From Eledone cirrhosa (taxonomy: Eukaryota; Mollusca; Cephalopoda; Octopoda; Eledonidae), in contig OZ024759.1 in NCBI GenBank assembly GCA_964016885.1, forward strand, positions 757,001-821,000: 64,000 nt of DNA. The letters run 5' to 3'. Of this stretch, positions 13,782 through 28,559 are shown piece by piece. Numbering within the stretch: the first letter of the stretch is position 1; each line of letters opens with the position of its first letter. A program made the translations under genes and the position numbers. The notes beneath the pieces were generated by a model. That model worked only from the letters and a program-made list of their open reading frames with translations. It searched no databases and was not told where the DNA came from.

Positions 13782-16495
13782 AAAGTCTATATTAGTAACA
13801 TGACAAAGTCTATATTAGTAACATGACACAGTCTATATTAGTAACATGACAAAGTCTATATTAGTAACATGACAAAGTCTATATTAGTAACATGACACAG
13901 TGTATATTAGTAATATGACAGTCTATATTAGTAGCATGACAAAGTCTATATTAGTAACATGACAAAGTCTATATTAGTAACATGACACAGTCTATATTAG
14001 TAACATGACACAGTCTATATTAGTAACATGACACAGTCTATATTAGTAACATGACAAAGTCTATATTAGTAACATGGCAAAGTCTATATTAGTAACATGA
14101 CAAAGTCTATATTAGTAACATGACAAGGTCTATATTAGTAACATGACACAGTCTATATTAGTAACATGACAAAGTCTATATTAGTAACATGACAGTCTAT
14201 ATTAGTAACATGCCAAAGTCTATATTAGTAGCATGACAAAGTCTATATTAGTAGCATGACACAGTCTATATTAGTAACATGACACAGTCTATATTAGTAA
14301 CATGACACAGTCTATATTAGTAGCATGACAAAGTCTATATTAGTAACATGACAAAGTCTATATTAGTAACATGAGAAAGTCTATATTAGTAACATGACAC
14401 AGTCTATATTAGTAACATGACAAAGTCTATATTAGTAACATGACACAGTCTATATTAGTAACATGACACAGTCTATATTAGTAACATGAGAAAGTCTATA
14501 TTAGTAGCATGACCAAGTCTATATTAGTAACATGACAAAGTCTATATTAGTAACATGACACAGTCTATATTAGTAACATGACACAGTCTATATTAGTAAC
14601 ATGACATAGTCTATATTAGTAACATGACAAAGTCTATATTAGTAGCATGACACAGTCTAAATTAGTAACATAACACAGTCTATATTAGTAACATGACAGT
14701 CTATATTAGTAACATGACACAGTCTATATTAGTAACATAACAAAGTCTATATTAGTAGTATGACAAAGTCTATATTAGTAACATGACAGTCTATATTAGT
14801 AACATGACAAAGTCTATATTAGTAGCATGACAAAGTCTATATTAGTAGCATGACACAGTCTATATTAGTAACATGACACAGTCTATATTAGTAACATGAC
14901 ACAGTCTATATTAGGAACATGACAAAGTCTATATTAGTAGCATGACAAAGTCTATATTAGTAACATGACAAAGTCTATATTAGTAACATGACACAGTCTA
15001 TATTAGTAACATGACAAAGTCTATATTAGTAACATGACAGTCTATATTAGTAACATGACACAGTCTATATTAGTAACATGACAAAGTCTATATTAGTAAC
15101 ATGACACAGTCTATATTAGTAACATGACACAGTCTATATTAGTAACATGACACAGTCTATATTAGTAACATGACACAGTCTATATTTGTAACATGACATA
15201 GTCTATATTAGTAACATGACAAAGTCTATATTAGTAACATGACAGTCTATATTGTAACATGACACAGTCTATATTAGTAACATGACACAGTCTATATTAG
15301 TAACATGACAAAGTCTATATTAGTAGCATGACACAGTCTATATTAGTAACATGACACAGTCTATATTAGTAACATGACAGTCTATATTAGTAACATGACA
15401 AAGTCTATATTAGTAGCATGACAAAGTCTATATTAGTAACATGACACAGTCTATATTAGTAACATGACAATCTATATTAGTAACATGACACAGTCTATAT
15501 TAGTAACATGACAAAGTCTATATTAGTAGCATGACAAAGTCTATATTAGTAATATGACAGTCTATATTAGTAACATGACAAAGTCTATATTAGTAGCATG
15601 ACAAAGTCTATATTAGTAGCATGACACAGTCTATATTAGTAACATGACACAGTCTATATTAGTAACATGACACAGTCTATATTAGTAACATGATTAGGTC
15701 TATATAAGTAGCATGACAAAGTCTATATTAGTAACATGACAAAGTCTATATTAGTAACATGACACAGTCTATATTAGTAACATGACAAAGTCTATATTAG
15801 TAACATGACAAAGTCTATATTAGTAACATGACACAGTCTATATTAGTAACATGACAAAGTCTATATTAGTAACATGACACTGTCTATATTAGTAACTTGA
15901 CAAAGTCTATATTAGTAACATGACACAGTCTATATTAGTAACATGACACAGTCTATATTAGTAACATGACAAAGTCTATATTAGTAACATGACACAGTCT
16001 ATATTAGTAACATGACAATCTATATTAGTAACATGACACAGTCTATATTAGTAACATGACAAAGTCTATATTAGTAGCATGACAAAGTCTATATTAGTAA
16101 TATGACAGTCTATATTAGTAACATGACAAAGTCTATATTAGTAGCATGACAAAGTCTATATTAGTAGCATGACACAGTCTATATTAGTAACATGACACAG
16201 TCTATATTAGTAACATGACACAGTCTATATTAGTAACATGATTAGGTCTATATAAGTAGCATGACAAAGTCTATATTAGTAACATGACAAAGTCTATATT
16301 AGTAACATGACACAGTCTATATTAGTAACATGACAAAGTCTATATTAGTAACATGACAAAGTCTATATTAGTAACATGACACAGTCTATATTAGTAACAT
16401 GACAAAGTCTATATTAGTAGCATGACAAAGTCTATATTAGTAGCATGACACAGTCTATATTAGTAACATGACACAGTCTATATTAGTAACATGAC
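13655..16495. repeat. 2.84-kb block, copy 1 (offset exactly 8,887)
   Basis: This recurs at 22,542-25,382. Markers at exactly 8,887 bp are CATGCC (CC at 13,734 and 22,621), TAAATTAG (14,658 and 23,545), GATTAGG (15,692 and 24,579), TTGAC (15,897 and 24,784) and a second GATTAGG (16,240) whose partner is mutated to CATTAGG (25,127). I noticed only about three point differences over 2.84 kb. The right third also belongs to the 3,167-bp system. Confidence 0.86.
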
Positions 16496-18498
16496 ACAGT
16501 CTATATTAGTAACATGACACAGTCTATATTAGTAACATGACACAGTCTATATTAGTAACATGACACAGTCTATATTTGTAACATGACATAGTCTATATTA
16601 GTAACATGACAGTCTATATTGTAACATGACACAGTCTATATTAGTAACATGACACAGTCTATATTAGTAACATGACAAAGTCTATATTAGTAGCATGACA
16701 CAGTCTATATTAGTAACATGACACAGTCTATATTAGTAACATGACAGTCTATATTAGTAACATGACAAAGTCTATATTAGTAGCATGACAAAGTCTATAT
16801 TAGTAACATGACACAGTCTATATTAGTAACATGACAATCTATATTAGTAACATGACACAGTCTATATTAGTAACATGACAAAGTCTATATTAGTAGCATG
16901 ACAAAGTCTATATTAGTAATATGACAGTCTATATTAGTAACATGACAAAGTCTATATTAGTAGCATGACAAAGTCTATATTAGTAGCATGACACAGTCTA
17001 TATTAGTAACATGACACAGTCTATATTAGTAACATGACACAGTCTATATTAGTAACATGATTAGGTCTATATAAGTAGCATGACAAAGTCTATATTAGTA
17101 ACATGACAAAGTCTATATTAGTAACATGACACAGTCTATATTAGTAACATGACAAAGTCTATATTAGTAACATGACAAAGTCTATATTAGTAACATGACA
17201 CAGTCTATATTAGTAACATGACAAAGTCTATATTAGTAACATGACACTGTCTATATTAGTAACTTGACAAAGTCTATATTAGTAACATGACACAGTCTAT
17301 ATTAGTAACATGACACAGTCTATATTAGTAACATGACAAAGTCTATATTAGTAACATGACACAGTCTATATTAGTAACATGACAATCTATATTAGTAACA
17401 TGACACAGTCTATATTAGTAACATGACAAAGTCTATATTAGTAGCATGACAAAGTCTATATTAGTAATATGACAGTCTATATTAGTAACATGACAAAGTC
17501 TATATTAGTAGCATGACAAAGTCTATATTAGTAGCATGACACAGTCTATATTAGTAACATGACACAGTCTATATTAGTAACATGACACAGTCTATATTAG
17601 TAACATGATTAGGTCTATATAAGTAGCATGACAAAGTCTATATTAGTAACATGACAAAGTCTATATTAGTAACATGACACAGTCTATATTAGTAACATGA
17701 CAAAGTCTATATTAGTAACATGACAAAGTCTATATTAGTAACATGACACAGTCTATATTAGTAACATGACAAAGTCTATATTAGTAGCATGACAAAGTCT
17801 ATATTAGTAGCATGACACAGTCTATATTAGTAACATGACACAGTCTATATTAGTAACATGACACAGTCTATATTAGTAACATGATTAGGTCTATATAAGT
17901 AGCATGACAAAGTCTATATTTGTAACATGACATAGTCTATATTAGTAACATGACAAAGTCTATATTAGTAACATGACAGTCTATATTGTAACATGACACA
18001 GTCTATATTAGTAACATGACACAGTCTATATTAGTAACATGACAAAGTCTATATTAGTAGCATGACACAGTCTATATTAGTAACATGACACAGTCTATAT
18101 TAGTAACATGACAGTCTATATTAGTAACATGACAAAGTCTATATTAGTAGCATGACAAAGTCTATATTAGTAACATGACACAGTCTATATTAGTAACATG
18201 ACAATCTATATTAGTAACATGACACAGTCTATATTAGTAACATGACAAAGTCTATATTAGTAGCATGACAAAGTCTATATTAGTAATATGACAGTCTATA
18301 TTAGTAACATGACAAAGTCTATATTAGTAGCATGACAAAGTCTATATTAGTAGCATGACACAGTCTATATTAGTAACATGACACAGTCTATATTAGTAAC
18401 ATGACACAGTCTATATTAGTAACATGATTAGGTCTATATAGGTAGCATGACAAAGTCTATATTAGTAACATGACAAAGTCTATATTAGTAACATGACA
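15481..18498. repeat. 3.0-kb superunit, copy 1 (offset 3,167)
   Basis: This copy holds GATTAGG spacers, each followed by a TATAAGTAGC or TATAGGTAGC unit, at 15,692, 16,240, 17,059, 17,607, 17,883 and 18,426. The spacings are 548, 819, 548, 276 and 543 bp. The same series starts again at 18,859. Within the copy, 1,367 bp (548 + 819) is itself repeated: 15,692 to 17,059, 16,240 to 17,607, and TTGAC 15,897 to 17,264. The last marker carries the private TATAGG variant, which is also present in copy 2. Confidence 0.88.
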
Positions 18499-18647
18499 GT
18501 CTATATTAGTAACATGACAAAGTCTATATTAGTAGCATGACAAAGTCTATATTAGTAGCATGACAAAGTCTATATTAGTAGCATGACACAGTCTATATTA
18601 GTAACATGACACAGTCTATATTAGTAACATGACACAGTCTATATTAG

Positions 18648-21600
18648 TAACATGACACAGTCTATATTAGTAACATGACAAAGTCTATATTAGTAGCATG
18701 ACAAAGTCTATATTAGTAATATGACAGTCTATATTAGTAACATGACAAAGTCTATATTAGTAGCATGACAAAGTCTATATTAGTAGCATGACACAGTCTA
18801 TATTAGTAACATGACACAGTCTATATTAGTAACATGACACAGTCTATATTAGTAACATGATTAGGTCTATATAAGTAGCATGACAAAGTCTATATTAGTA
18901 ACATGACAAAGTCTATATTAGTAACATGACACAGTCTATATTAGTAACATGACAAAGTCTATATTAGTAACATGACAAAGTCTATATTAGTAACATGACA
19001 CAGTCTATATTAGTAACATGACAAAGTCTATATTAGTAACATGACACTGTCTATATTAGTAACTTGACAAAGTCTATATTAGTAACATGACACAGTCTAT
19101 ATTAGTAACATGACACAGTCTATATTAGTAACATGACAAAGTCTATATTAGTAACATGACACAGTCTATATTAGTAACATGACAATCTATATTAGTAACA
19201 TGACACAGTCTATATTAGTAACATGACAAAGTCTATATTAGTAGCATGACAAAGTCTATATTAGTAATATGACAGTCTATATTAGTAACATGACAAAGTC
19301 TATATTAGTAGCATGACAAAGTCTATATTAGTAGCATGACACAGTCTATATTAGTAACATGACACAGTCTATATTAGTAACATGACACAGTCTATATTAG
19401 TAACATGATTAGGTCTATATAAGTAGCATGACAAAGTCTATATTAGTAACATGACAAAGTCTATATTAGTAACATGACACAGTCTATATTAGTAACATGA
19501 CAAAGTCTATATTAGTAACATGACAAAGTCTATATTAGTAACATGACACAGTCTATATTAGTAACATGACAAAGTCTATATTAGTAGCATGACAAAGTCT
19601 ATATTAGTAGCATGACACAGTCTATATTAGTAACATGACACAGTCTATATTAGTAACATGACACAGTCTATATTAGTAACATGACACAGTCTATATTAGT
19701 AACATGACACAGTCTATATTAGTAACATGACACAGTCTATATTTGTAACATGACATAGTCTATATTAGTAACATGACAGTCTATATTGTAACATGACACA
19801 GTCTATATTAGTAACATGACACAGTCTATATTAGTAACATGACAAAGTCTATATTAGTAGCATGACACAGTCTATATTAGTAACATGACACAGTCTATAT
19901 TAGTAACATGACAGTCTATATTAGTAACATGACAAAGTCTATATTAGTAGCATGACAAAGTCTATATTAGTAACATGACACAGTCTATATTAGTAACATG
20001 ACAATCTATATTAGTAACATGACACAGTCTATATTAGTAACATGACAAAGTCTATATTAGTAGCATGACAAAGTCTATATTAGTAATATGACAGTCTATA
20101 TTAGTAACATGACAAAGTCTATATTAGTAGCATGACAAAGTCTATATTAGTAGCATGACACAGTCTATATTAGTAACATGACACAGTCTATATTAGTAAC
20201 ATGACACAGTCTATATTAGTAACATGATTAGGTCTATATAAGTAGCATGACAAAGTCTATATTAGTAACATGACAAAGTCTATATTAGTAACATGACACA
20301 GTCTATATTAGTAACATGACAAAGTCTATATTAGTAACATGACAAAGTCTATATTAGTAACATGACACAGTCTATATTAGTAACATGACAAAGTCTATAT
20401 TAGTAACATGACACTGTCTATATTAGTAACTTGACAAAGTCTATATTAGTAACATGACACAGTCTATATTAGTAACATGACACAGTCTATATTAGTAACA
20501 TGACAAAGTCTATATTAGTAACATGACACAGTCTATATTAGTAACATGACAATCTATATTAGTAACATGACACAGTCTATATTAGTAACATGACAAAGTC
20601 TATATTAGTAGCATGACAAAGTCTATATTAGTAATATGACAGTCTATATTAGTAACATGACAAAGTCTATATTAGTAGCATGACAAAGTCTATATTAGTA
20701 GCATGACACAGTCTATATTAGTAACATGACACAGTCTATATTAGTAACATGACACAGTCTATATTAGTAACATGATTAGGTCTATATAAGTAGCATGACA
20801 AAGTCTATATTAGTAACATGACAAAGTCTATATTAGTAACATGACACAGTCTATATTAGTAACATGACAAAGTCTATATTAGTAACATGACAAAGTCTAT
20901 ATTAGTAACATGACACAGTCTATATTAGTAACATGACAAAGTCTATATTAGTAGCATGACAAAGTCTATATTAGTAGCATGACACAGTCTATATTAGTAA
21001 CATGACACAGTCTATATTAGTAACATGACACAGTCTATATTAGTAACATGATTAGGTCTATATAAGTAGCATGACAAAGTCTATATTTGTAACATGACAT
21101 AGTCTATATTAGTAACATGACAAAGTCTATATTAGTAACATGACAGTCTATATTGTAACATGACACAGTCTATATTAGTAACATGACACAGTCTATATTA
21201 GTAACATGACAAAGTCTATATTAGTAGCATGACACAGTCTATATTAGTAACATGACACAGTCTATATTAGTAACATGACAGTCTATATTAGTAACATGAC
21301 AAAGTCTATATTAGTAGCATGACAAAGTCTATATTAGTAACATGACACAGTCTATATTAGTAACATGACAATCTATATTAGTAACATGACACAGTCTATA
21401 TTAGTAACATGACAAAGTCTATATTAGTAGCATGACAAAGTCTATATTAGTAATATGACAGTCTATATTAGTAACATGACAAAGTCTATATTAGTAGCAT
21501 GACAAAGTCTATATTAGTAGCATGACACAGTCTATATTAGTAACATGACACAGTCTATATTAGTAACATGACACAGTCTATATTAGTAACATGATTAGGT

Positions 21601-21665
21601 CTATATAGGTAGCATGACAAAGTCTATATTAGTAACATGACAAAGTCTATATTAGTAACATGACA
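18648..21665. repeat. 3.0-kb superunit, copy 2 (offset 3,167)
   Basis: GATTAGG markers at 18,859, 19,407, 20,226, 20,774, 21,050 and 21,593 reproduce the copy 1 spacings exactly. TTGAC markers at 19,064 and 20,431 match 15,897 and 17,264. About 150 bp (18,499-18,647) between the copies is not part of the match. A further TTGAC at 21,798 continues the 1,367-bp rhythm just beyond the right edge. Confidence 0.88.
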
Positions 21666-22541
21666 CAGTCTATATTAGTAACATGACAAAGTCTATATTA
21701 GTAACATGACAAAGTCTATATTAGTAACATGACACAGTCTATATTAGTAACATGACAAAGTCTATATTAGTAACATGACACTGTCTATATTAGTAACTTG
21801 ACAAAGTCTATATTAGTAACATGACACAGTCTATATTAGTAACATGACACAGTCTATATTAGTAACATGACAAAGTCTATATTAGTAGCATGACAAAGTC
21901 TATATTAGTAACATGACAAAGTCTATATTAGTAACATGACACAGTCTATATTAGTAACATGACAAAGTCTATATTAGTAGCATGACAAAGTCTATATTAG
22001 TAACATGACAAAGTCTATATTAGTAACATGACACAGTCTATATTAGTAACATGACACAGTGTATATTAGTAACATGACACAGTCTATATTAGTAACATGG
22101 CAAAGTCTATATTAGTAACATGACAAAGTCTATATTAGTAACATGACAAGGTCTATATTAGTAACATGACACAGTCTATATTAGTAACATAACACAGTCT
22201 ATATTAGTAACATGACAGTCTATATTAGTAACATGACAAAGTCTATATTAGTAGCATGACAAAGTCTATATTAGTAACATGACACAGTCTATATTAGTAA
22301 CATGACAAGGTCTATATTAGTAACATGACAAAGTCTATATTAGTAATATGACAAAGTCTATATTAGTAACATGACAAAGTCTATATTAGTAACATGACAC
22401 AGTCTATATTAGTAACATGACAGTCTATATTAGTAACATGACAAAGTCTATATTAGTAGCGTGACAAAGTCTATATTAGTAACATGACACAGTCTATATT
22501 AGTAACATGACAATCTATATTCGTAACATGACACAGTCTAT

Positions 22542-25382
22542 ATTAGTAACATGACAAAGTCTATATTAGTAGCATGACAAAGTCTATATTAGTAACATGA
22601 CAGTCTATATTAGTAACATGCCAAAGTCTATATTAGTAGCATGACAAAGTCTATATTAGTAGCATGACAAAGTCTATATTAGTAACATGACAAAGTCTAT
22701 ATTAGTAACATGACACAGTCTATATTAGTAACATGACAAAGTCTATATTAGTAACATGACAAAGTCTATATTAGTAACATGACACAGTGTATATTAGTAA
22801 TATGAAAGTCTATATTAGTAGCATGACAAAGTCTATATTAGTAACATGACAAAGTCTATATTAGTAACATGACACAGTCTATATTAGTAACATGACACAG
22901 TCTATATTAGTAACATGACACAGTCTATATTAGTAACATGACAAAGTCTATATTAGTAACATGGCAAAGTCTATATTAGTAACATGACAAAGTCTATATT
23001 AGTAACATGACAAGGTCTATATTAGTAACATGACACAGTCTATATTAGTAACATGACAAAGTCTATATTAGTAACATGACAGTCTATATTAGTAACATGC
23101 CAAAGTCTATATTAGTAGCATGACAAAGTCTATATTAGTAGCATGACACAGTCTATATTAGTAACATGACACAGTCTATATTAGTAACATGACACAGTCT
23201 ATATTAGTAGCATGACAAAGTCTATATTAGTAACATGACAAAGTCTATATTAGTAACATGAGAAAGTCTATATTAGTAACATGACACAGTCTATATTAGT
23301 AACATGACAAAGTCTATATTAGTAACATGACACAGTCTATATTAGTAACATGACACAGTCTATATTAGTAACATGAGAAAGTCTATATTAGTAGCATGAC
23401 CAAGTCTATATTAGTAACATGACAAAGTCTATATTAGTAACATGACACAGTCTATATTAGTAACATGACACAGTCTATATTAGTAACATGACATAGTCTA
23501 TATTAGTAACATGACAAAGTCTATATTAGTAGCATGACACAGTCTAAATTAGTAACATAACACAGTCTATATTAGTAACATGACAGTCTATATTAGTAAC
23601 ATGACACAGTCTATATTAGTAACATAACAAAGTCTATATTAGTAGTATGACAAAGTCTATATTAGTAACATGACAGTCTATATTAGTAACATGACAAAGT
23701 CTATATTAGTAGCATGACAAAGTCTATATTAGTAGCATGACACAGTCTATATTAGTAACATGACACAGTCTATATTAGTAACATGACACAGTCTATATTA
23801 GGAACATGACAAAGTCTACATTAGTAGCATGACAAAGTCTATATTAGTAACATGACAAAGTCTATATTAGTAACATGACACAGTCTATATTAGTAACATG
23901 ACAAAGTCTATATTAGTAACATGACAGTCTATATTAGTAACATGACACAGTCTATATTAGTAACATGACAAAGTCTATATTAGTAACATGACACAGTCTA
24001 TATTAGTAACATGACACAGTCTATATTAGTAACATGACACAGTCTATATTAGTAACATGACACAGTCTATATTTGTAACATGACATAGTCTATATTAGTA
24101 ACATGACAAAGTCTATATTAGTAACATGACAGTCTATATTGTAACATGACACAGTCTATATTAGTAACATGACACAGTCTATATTAGTAACATGACAAAG
24201 TCTATATTAGTAGCATGACACAGTCTATATTAGTAACATGACACAGTCTATATTAGTAACATGACAGTCTATATTAGTAACATGACAAAGTCTATATTAG
24301 TAGCATGACAAAGTCTATATTAGTAACATGACACAGTCTATATTAGTAACATGACAATCTATATTAGTAACATGACACAGTCTATATTAGTAACATGACA
24401 AAGTCTATATTAGTAGCATGACAAAGTCTATATTAGTAATATGACAGTCTATATTAGTAACATGACAAAGTCTATATTAGTAGCATGACAAAGTCTATAT
24501 TAGTAGCATGACACAGTCTATATTAGTAACATGACACAGTCTATATTAGTAACATGACACAGTCTATATTAGTAACATGATTAGGTCTATATAAGTAGCA
24601 TGACAAAGTCTATATTAGTAACATGACAAAGTCTATATTAGTAACATGACACAGTCTATATTAGTAACATGACAAAGTCTATATTAGTAACATGACAAAG
24701 TCTATATTAGTAACATGACACAGTCTATATTAGTAACATGACAAAGTCTATATTAGTAACATGACACTGTCTATATTAGTAACTTGACAAAGTCTATATT
24801 AGTAACATGACACAGTCTATATTAGTAACATGACACAGTCTATATTAGTAACATGACAAAGTCTATATTAGTAACATGACACAGTCTATATTAGTAACAT
24901 GACAATCTATATTAGTAACATGACACAGTCTATATTAGTAACATGACAAAGTCTATATTAGTAGCATGACAAAGTCTATATTAGTAATATGACAGTCTAT
25001 ATTAGTAACATGACAAAGTCTATATTAGTAGCATGACAAAGTCTATATTAGTAGCATGACACAGTCTATATTAGTAACATGACACAGTCTATATTAGTAA
25101 CATGACACAGTCTATATTAGTAACATCATTAGGTCTATATAAGTAGCATGACAAAGTCTATATTAGTAACATGACAAAGTCTATATTAGTAACATGACAC
25201 AGTCTATATTAGTAACATGACAAAGTCTATATTAGTAACATGACAAAGTCTATATTAGTAACATGACACAGTCTATATTAGTAACATGACAAAGTCTATA
25301 TTAGTAGCATGACAAAGTCTATATTAGTAGCATGACACAGTCTATATTAGTAACATGACACAGTCTATATTAGTAACATGAC
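22542..25382. repeat. 2.84-kb block, copy 2 (offset exactly 8,887)
   Basis: This is the near-identical partner of 13,655-16,495. Private differences seen here are a TATGAAAGTC junction near 22,803, TCTACATT near 23,817 and CATCATTAGG at 25,127. The left edge adjoins a TATTCGTAAC unit (TCG at 22,521) that belongs to a different family recurring at 26,985, 32,320 and 34,947, so the junction at about 22,540 joins two unrelated neighbourhoods. Confidence 0.86.
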
Positions 25383-26218
25383 AAAGTCTATATTAGTAAC
25401 ATGACACAGTCTATATTAGTAACATGACAGTCTATATTAGTAACATGACAAAGTCTATATTAGTAGCATGACAAAGTCTATATTAGTAACATGACACAGT
25501 CTATATTAGTAACATGACAAAGTCTATATTAGTAGCATGACAAAGTCTATATTAGTAGCATGACAAAGTCTATATTAGTAACATGACACAGTCTATATTA
25601 GTAACATGACAATCTATATTAGTAACATGACACAGTCTATATTAGTAGCATGACAAAGTCTATATTAGTAACATGATTAGGTCTATATAAGTAGCATGAC
25701 AAAGTCTATATTTGTAACATGACATAGTCTATATTAGTAACATGACAAAGTCTATATTAGTAACATGACAGTCTATATTGTAACATGACACAGTCTATAT
25801 TAGTAACATGACACAGTCTATATTAGTAACATGACAAAGTCTATATTAGTAGCATGACACAGTCTATATTAGTAACATGACACAGTCTATATTAGTAACA
25901 TGACAGTCTATATTAGTAACATGACAAAGTCTATATTAGTAGCATGACAAAGTCTATATTAGTAACATGACACAGTCTATATTAGTAACATGACAATCTA
26001 TATTAGTAACATGACACAGTCTATATTAGTAACATGACAAAGTCTATATTAGTAGCATGACAAAGTCTATATTAGTAATATGACAGTCTATATTAGTAAC
26101 ATGACAAAGTCTATATTAGTAGCATGACAAAGTCTATATTAGTAGCATGACACAGTCTATATTAGTAACATGACACAGTCTATATTAGTAACATGACACA
26201 GTCTATATTAGTAACATG
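24579..26218. repeat. Run of ~548-bp higher-order repeats
   Basis: Marker units at 24,579 (GATTAGG), 25,127 (CATTAGG), 25,675 (GATTAGG) and 26,218 (GATTAGG) are spaced 548, 548 and 543 bp. The interval content is not fully identical: the third interval includes a TATTTGTAAC unit followed by TATATTGTAAC, as in the 17,883-18,426 interval. The spacing repeats the elementary period of the 3,167-bp superunit. Confidence 0.72.
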
Positions 26219-26399
26219 ATTAGGTCTATATAAGTAGCATGACAAAGTCTATATTAGTAACATGACAAAGTCTATATTAGTAACATGACACAGTCTATAT
26301 TAGTAACATGACAAAGTCTATATTAGTAACATGACAAAGTCTATATTAGTAACATGACACAGTCTATATTAGTAACATGACAAAGTCTATATTAGTAAC

Positions 26400-28130
26400 A
26401 TGACACAGTCTATATTAGTAACATGACAAAGTCTATATTAGTAGCATGACAAAGTCTATATTAGTAACATGACAAAGTCTATATTAGTAACATGACACAG
26501 TCTATATTAGTAACATGACACAGTGTATATTAGTAACATGACACAGTCTATATTAGTAACATGGCAAAGTCTATATTAGTAACATGACAAAGTCTATATT
26601 AGTAACATGACAAGGTCTATATTAGTAACATGACACAGTCTATATTAGTAACATAACACAGTCTATATTAGTAACATGACAGTCTATATTAGTAACATGA
26701 CAAAGTCTATATTAGTAGCATGACAAAGTCTATATTAGTAACATGACACAGTCTATATTAGTAACATGACAAGGTCTATATTAGTAACATGACAAAGTCT
26801 ATATTAGTAACATGACAAAGTCTATATTAGTAACATGACAAAGTCTATATTAGTAACATGACACAGTCTATATTAGTAACATGACAGTCTATATTAGTAA
26901 CATGACAAAGTCTATATTAGTAGCATGACAAAGTCTATATTAGTAACATGACACAGTCTATATTAGTAACATGACAATCTATATTCGTAACATGACACAG
27001 TCTATATTAGTAACATGACAAAGTCTATATTAGTAGCATGACAAAGTCTATATTAGTAACATGACAGTCTATATTAGTAACATGACAAAGTCTATATTAG
27101 TAGCATGACAAAGTCTATATTAGTAGCATGACACAGTCTATATTAGTAACATGACACAGTCTATATTAGTAACATGGCACAGTCTATATTAGTAACATGA
27201 CAAAGTCTATATTAGTAGCATGACAAAGTCTATATTAGTAACATGACAAAGTCTATATTAGTAACATGACACATTCTATATTAGTAACATGACAAAGTCT
27301 ATATTAGTAACATGACAAAGTCTATATTAGTAACATGACACAGTCTATATTAGTAACATGACAAAGTCTATATTAGTAACATGACACTGTCTATATTAGT
27401 AACTTGACAAAGTCTATATTAGTAACATGACACAGTCTATATAAGTAACATGACACAGTCTATATTAGTAACATGACAAAGTCTATATTAGTAGCATGAC
27501 AAAGTCTATATTAGTAACATGACACAGTCTATATTAGTAACATGACAGTCTATATTAGTAGCATGACAAAGTCTATATTAGTAACATGACACAGTCTATA
27601 TTAGTAACATGACAAAGTCTATATTAGTAACATGACACAGTCTATATTAGTAACATGACAAAGTCTATATTAGTAACATGACACAGTCTATATTAGTAAC
27701 ATGACAAAGTCTATATTAGTAGCATGACAAAGTCTATATTAGTAACATGACACAGTCTATATTAGTAACATGACAAAGTCTATATTAGTAACATGACAAA
27801 GTCTATATTAGTAACATGACAAAGTCTATATTAGTAACATGACAAAGTCTATATTAGTAACATGACACAGTCTATATTAGTAACATGACACAGTCTATAT
27901 TAGTAACATGACACAGTCTATATTAGTAACATGACACAGTCTATATTAGTAACATGACAAAGTCTATATTAGTAACATGGCAAAGTCTATATTAGTAACA
28001 TGACAAAGTCTATATTAGTAACATGACATGGTCTATATTAGTAACATGACACAGTCTATATTAGTAACATGACACAGTCTATATTAGTAACATGACAGTC
28101 TATATTAGTAACATGACAAAGTCTATATTA
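26400..28130. repeat. Diverged copy of the 32-33 kb block
   Basis: Marker order matches 31.8-33.4 kb: TATTCGTAAC (TCG at 26,985 and 32,320), CATGGCAC (GGC at 27,176 and 32,511), TTGAC (27,404 and 32,693), TATAAGTAAC (near 27,441 and 32,731) and GACATGG (28,025 and 33,314). The offset is 5,335 bp on the left and 5,289 bp on the right, a change of 46 bp or two monomers. The left edge is not sharply defined. Confidence 0.72.
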
Positions 28131-28559
28131 GTAGCATGACAAAGTCTATATTAGTAACATGACACAGTCTATATTAGTAACATGACACAGTCTATATTAG
28201 TAACATGACAGTCTATATTGTAACATGACACAGTCTATATTAGTAACATGACACAGTCTATATTAGTAACATGACAAAGTCTATATTAGGAACATGACAA
28301 AGTCTATATTAGTAGCATGACAAAGTCTATATTAGTAACATGACAAAGTCTATATTAGTAACATGACACAGTCTATATTAGTAACATGACAAAGTCTATA
28401 TTAGTAACATGACAGTCTATATTAGTAACATGACACAGTCTATATTAGTAACATGACAAAGTCTATATTAGTAACATGACACAGTCTATATTAGTAACAT
28501 GACACAGTCTATATTAGTAACATGACACAGTCTATATTAGTAACATGACACAGTCTATA

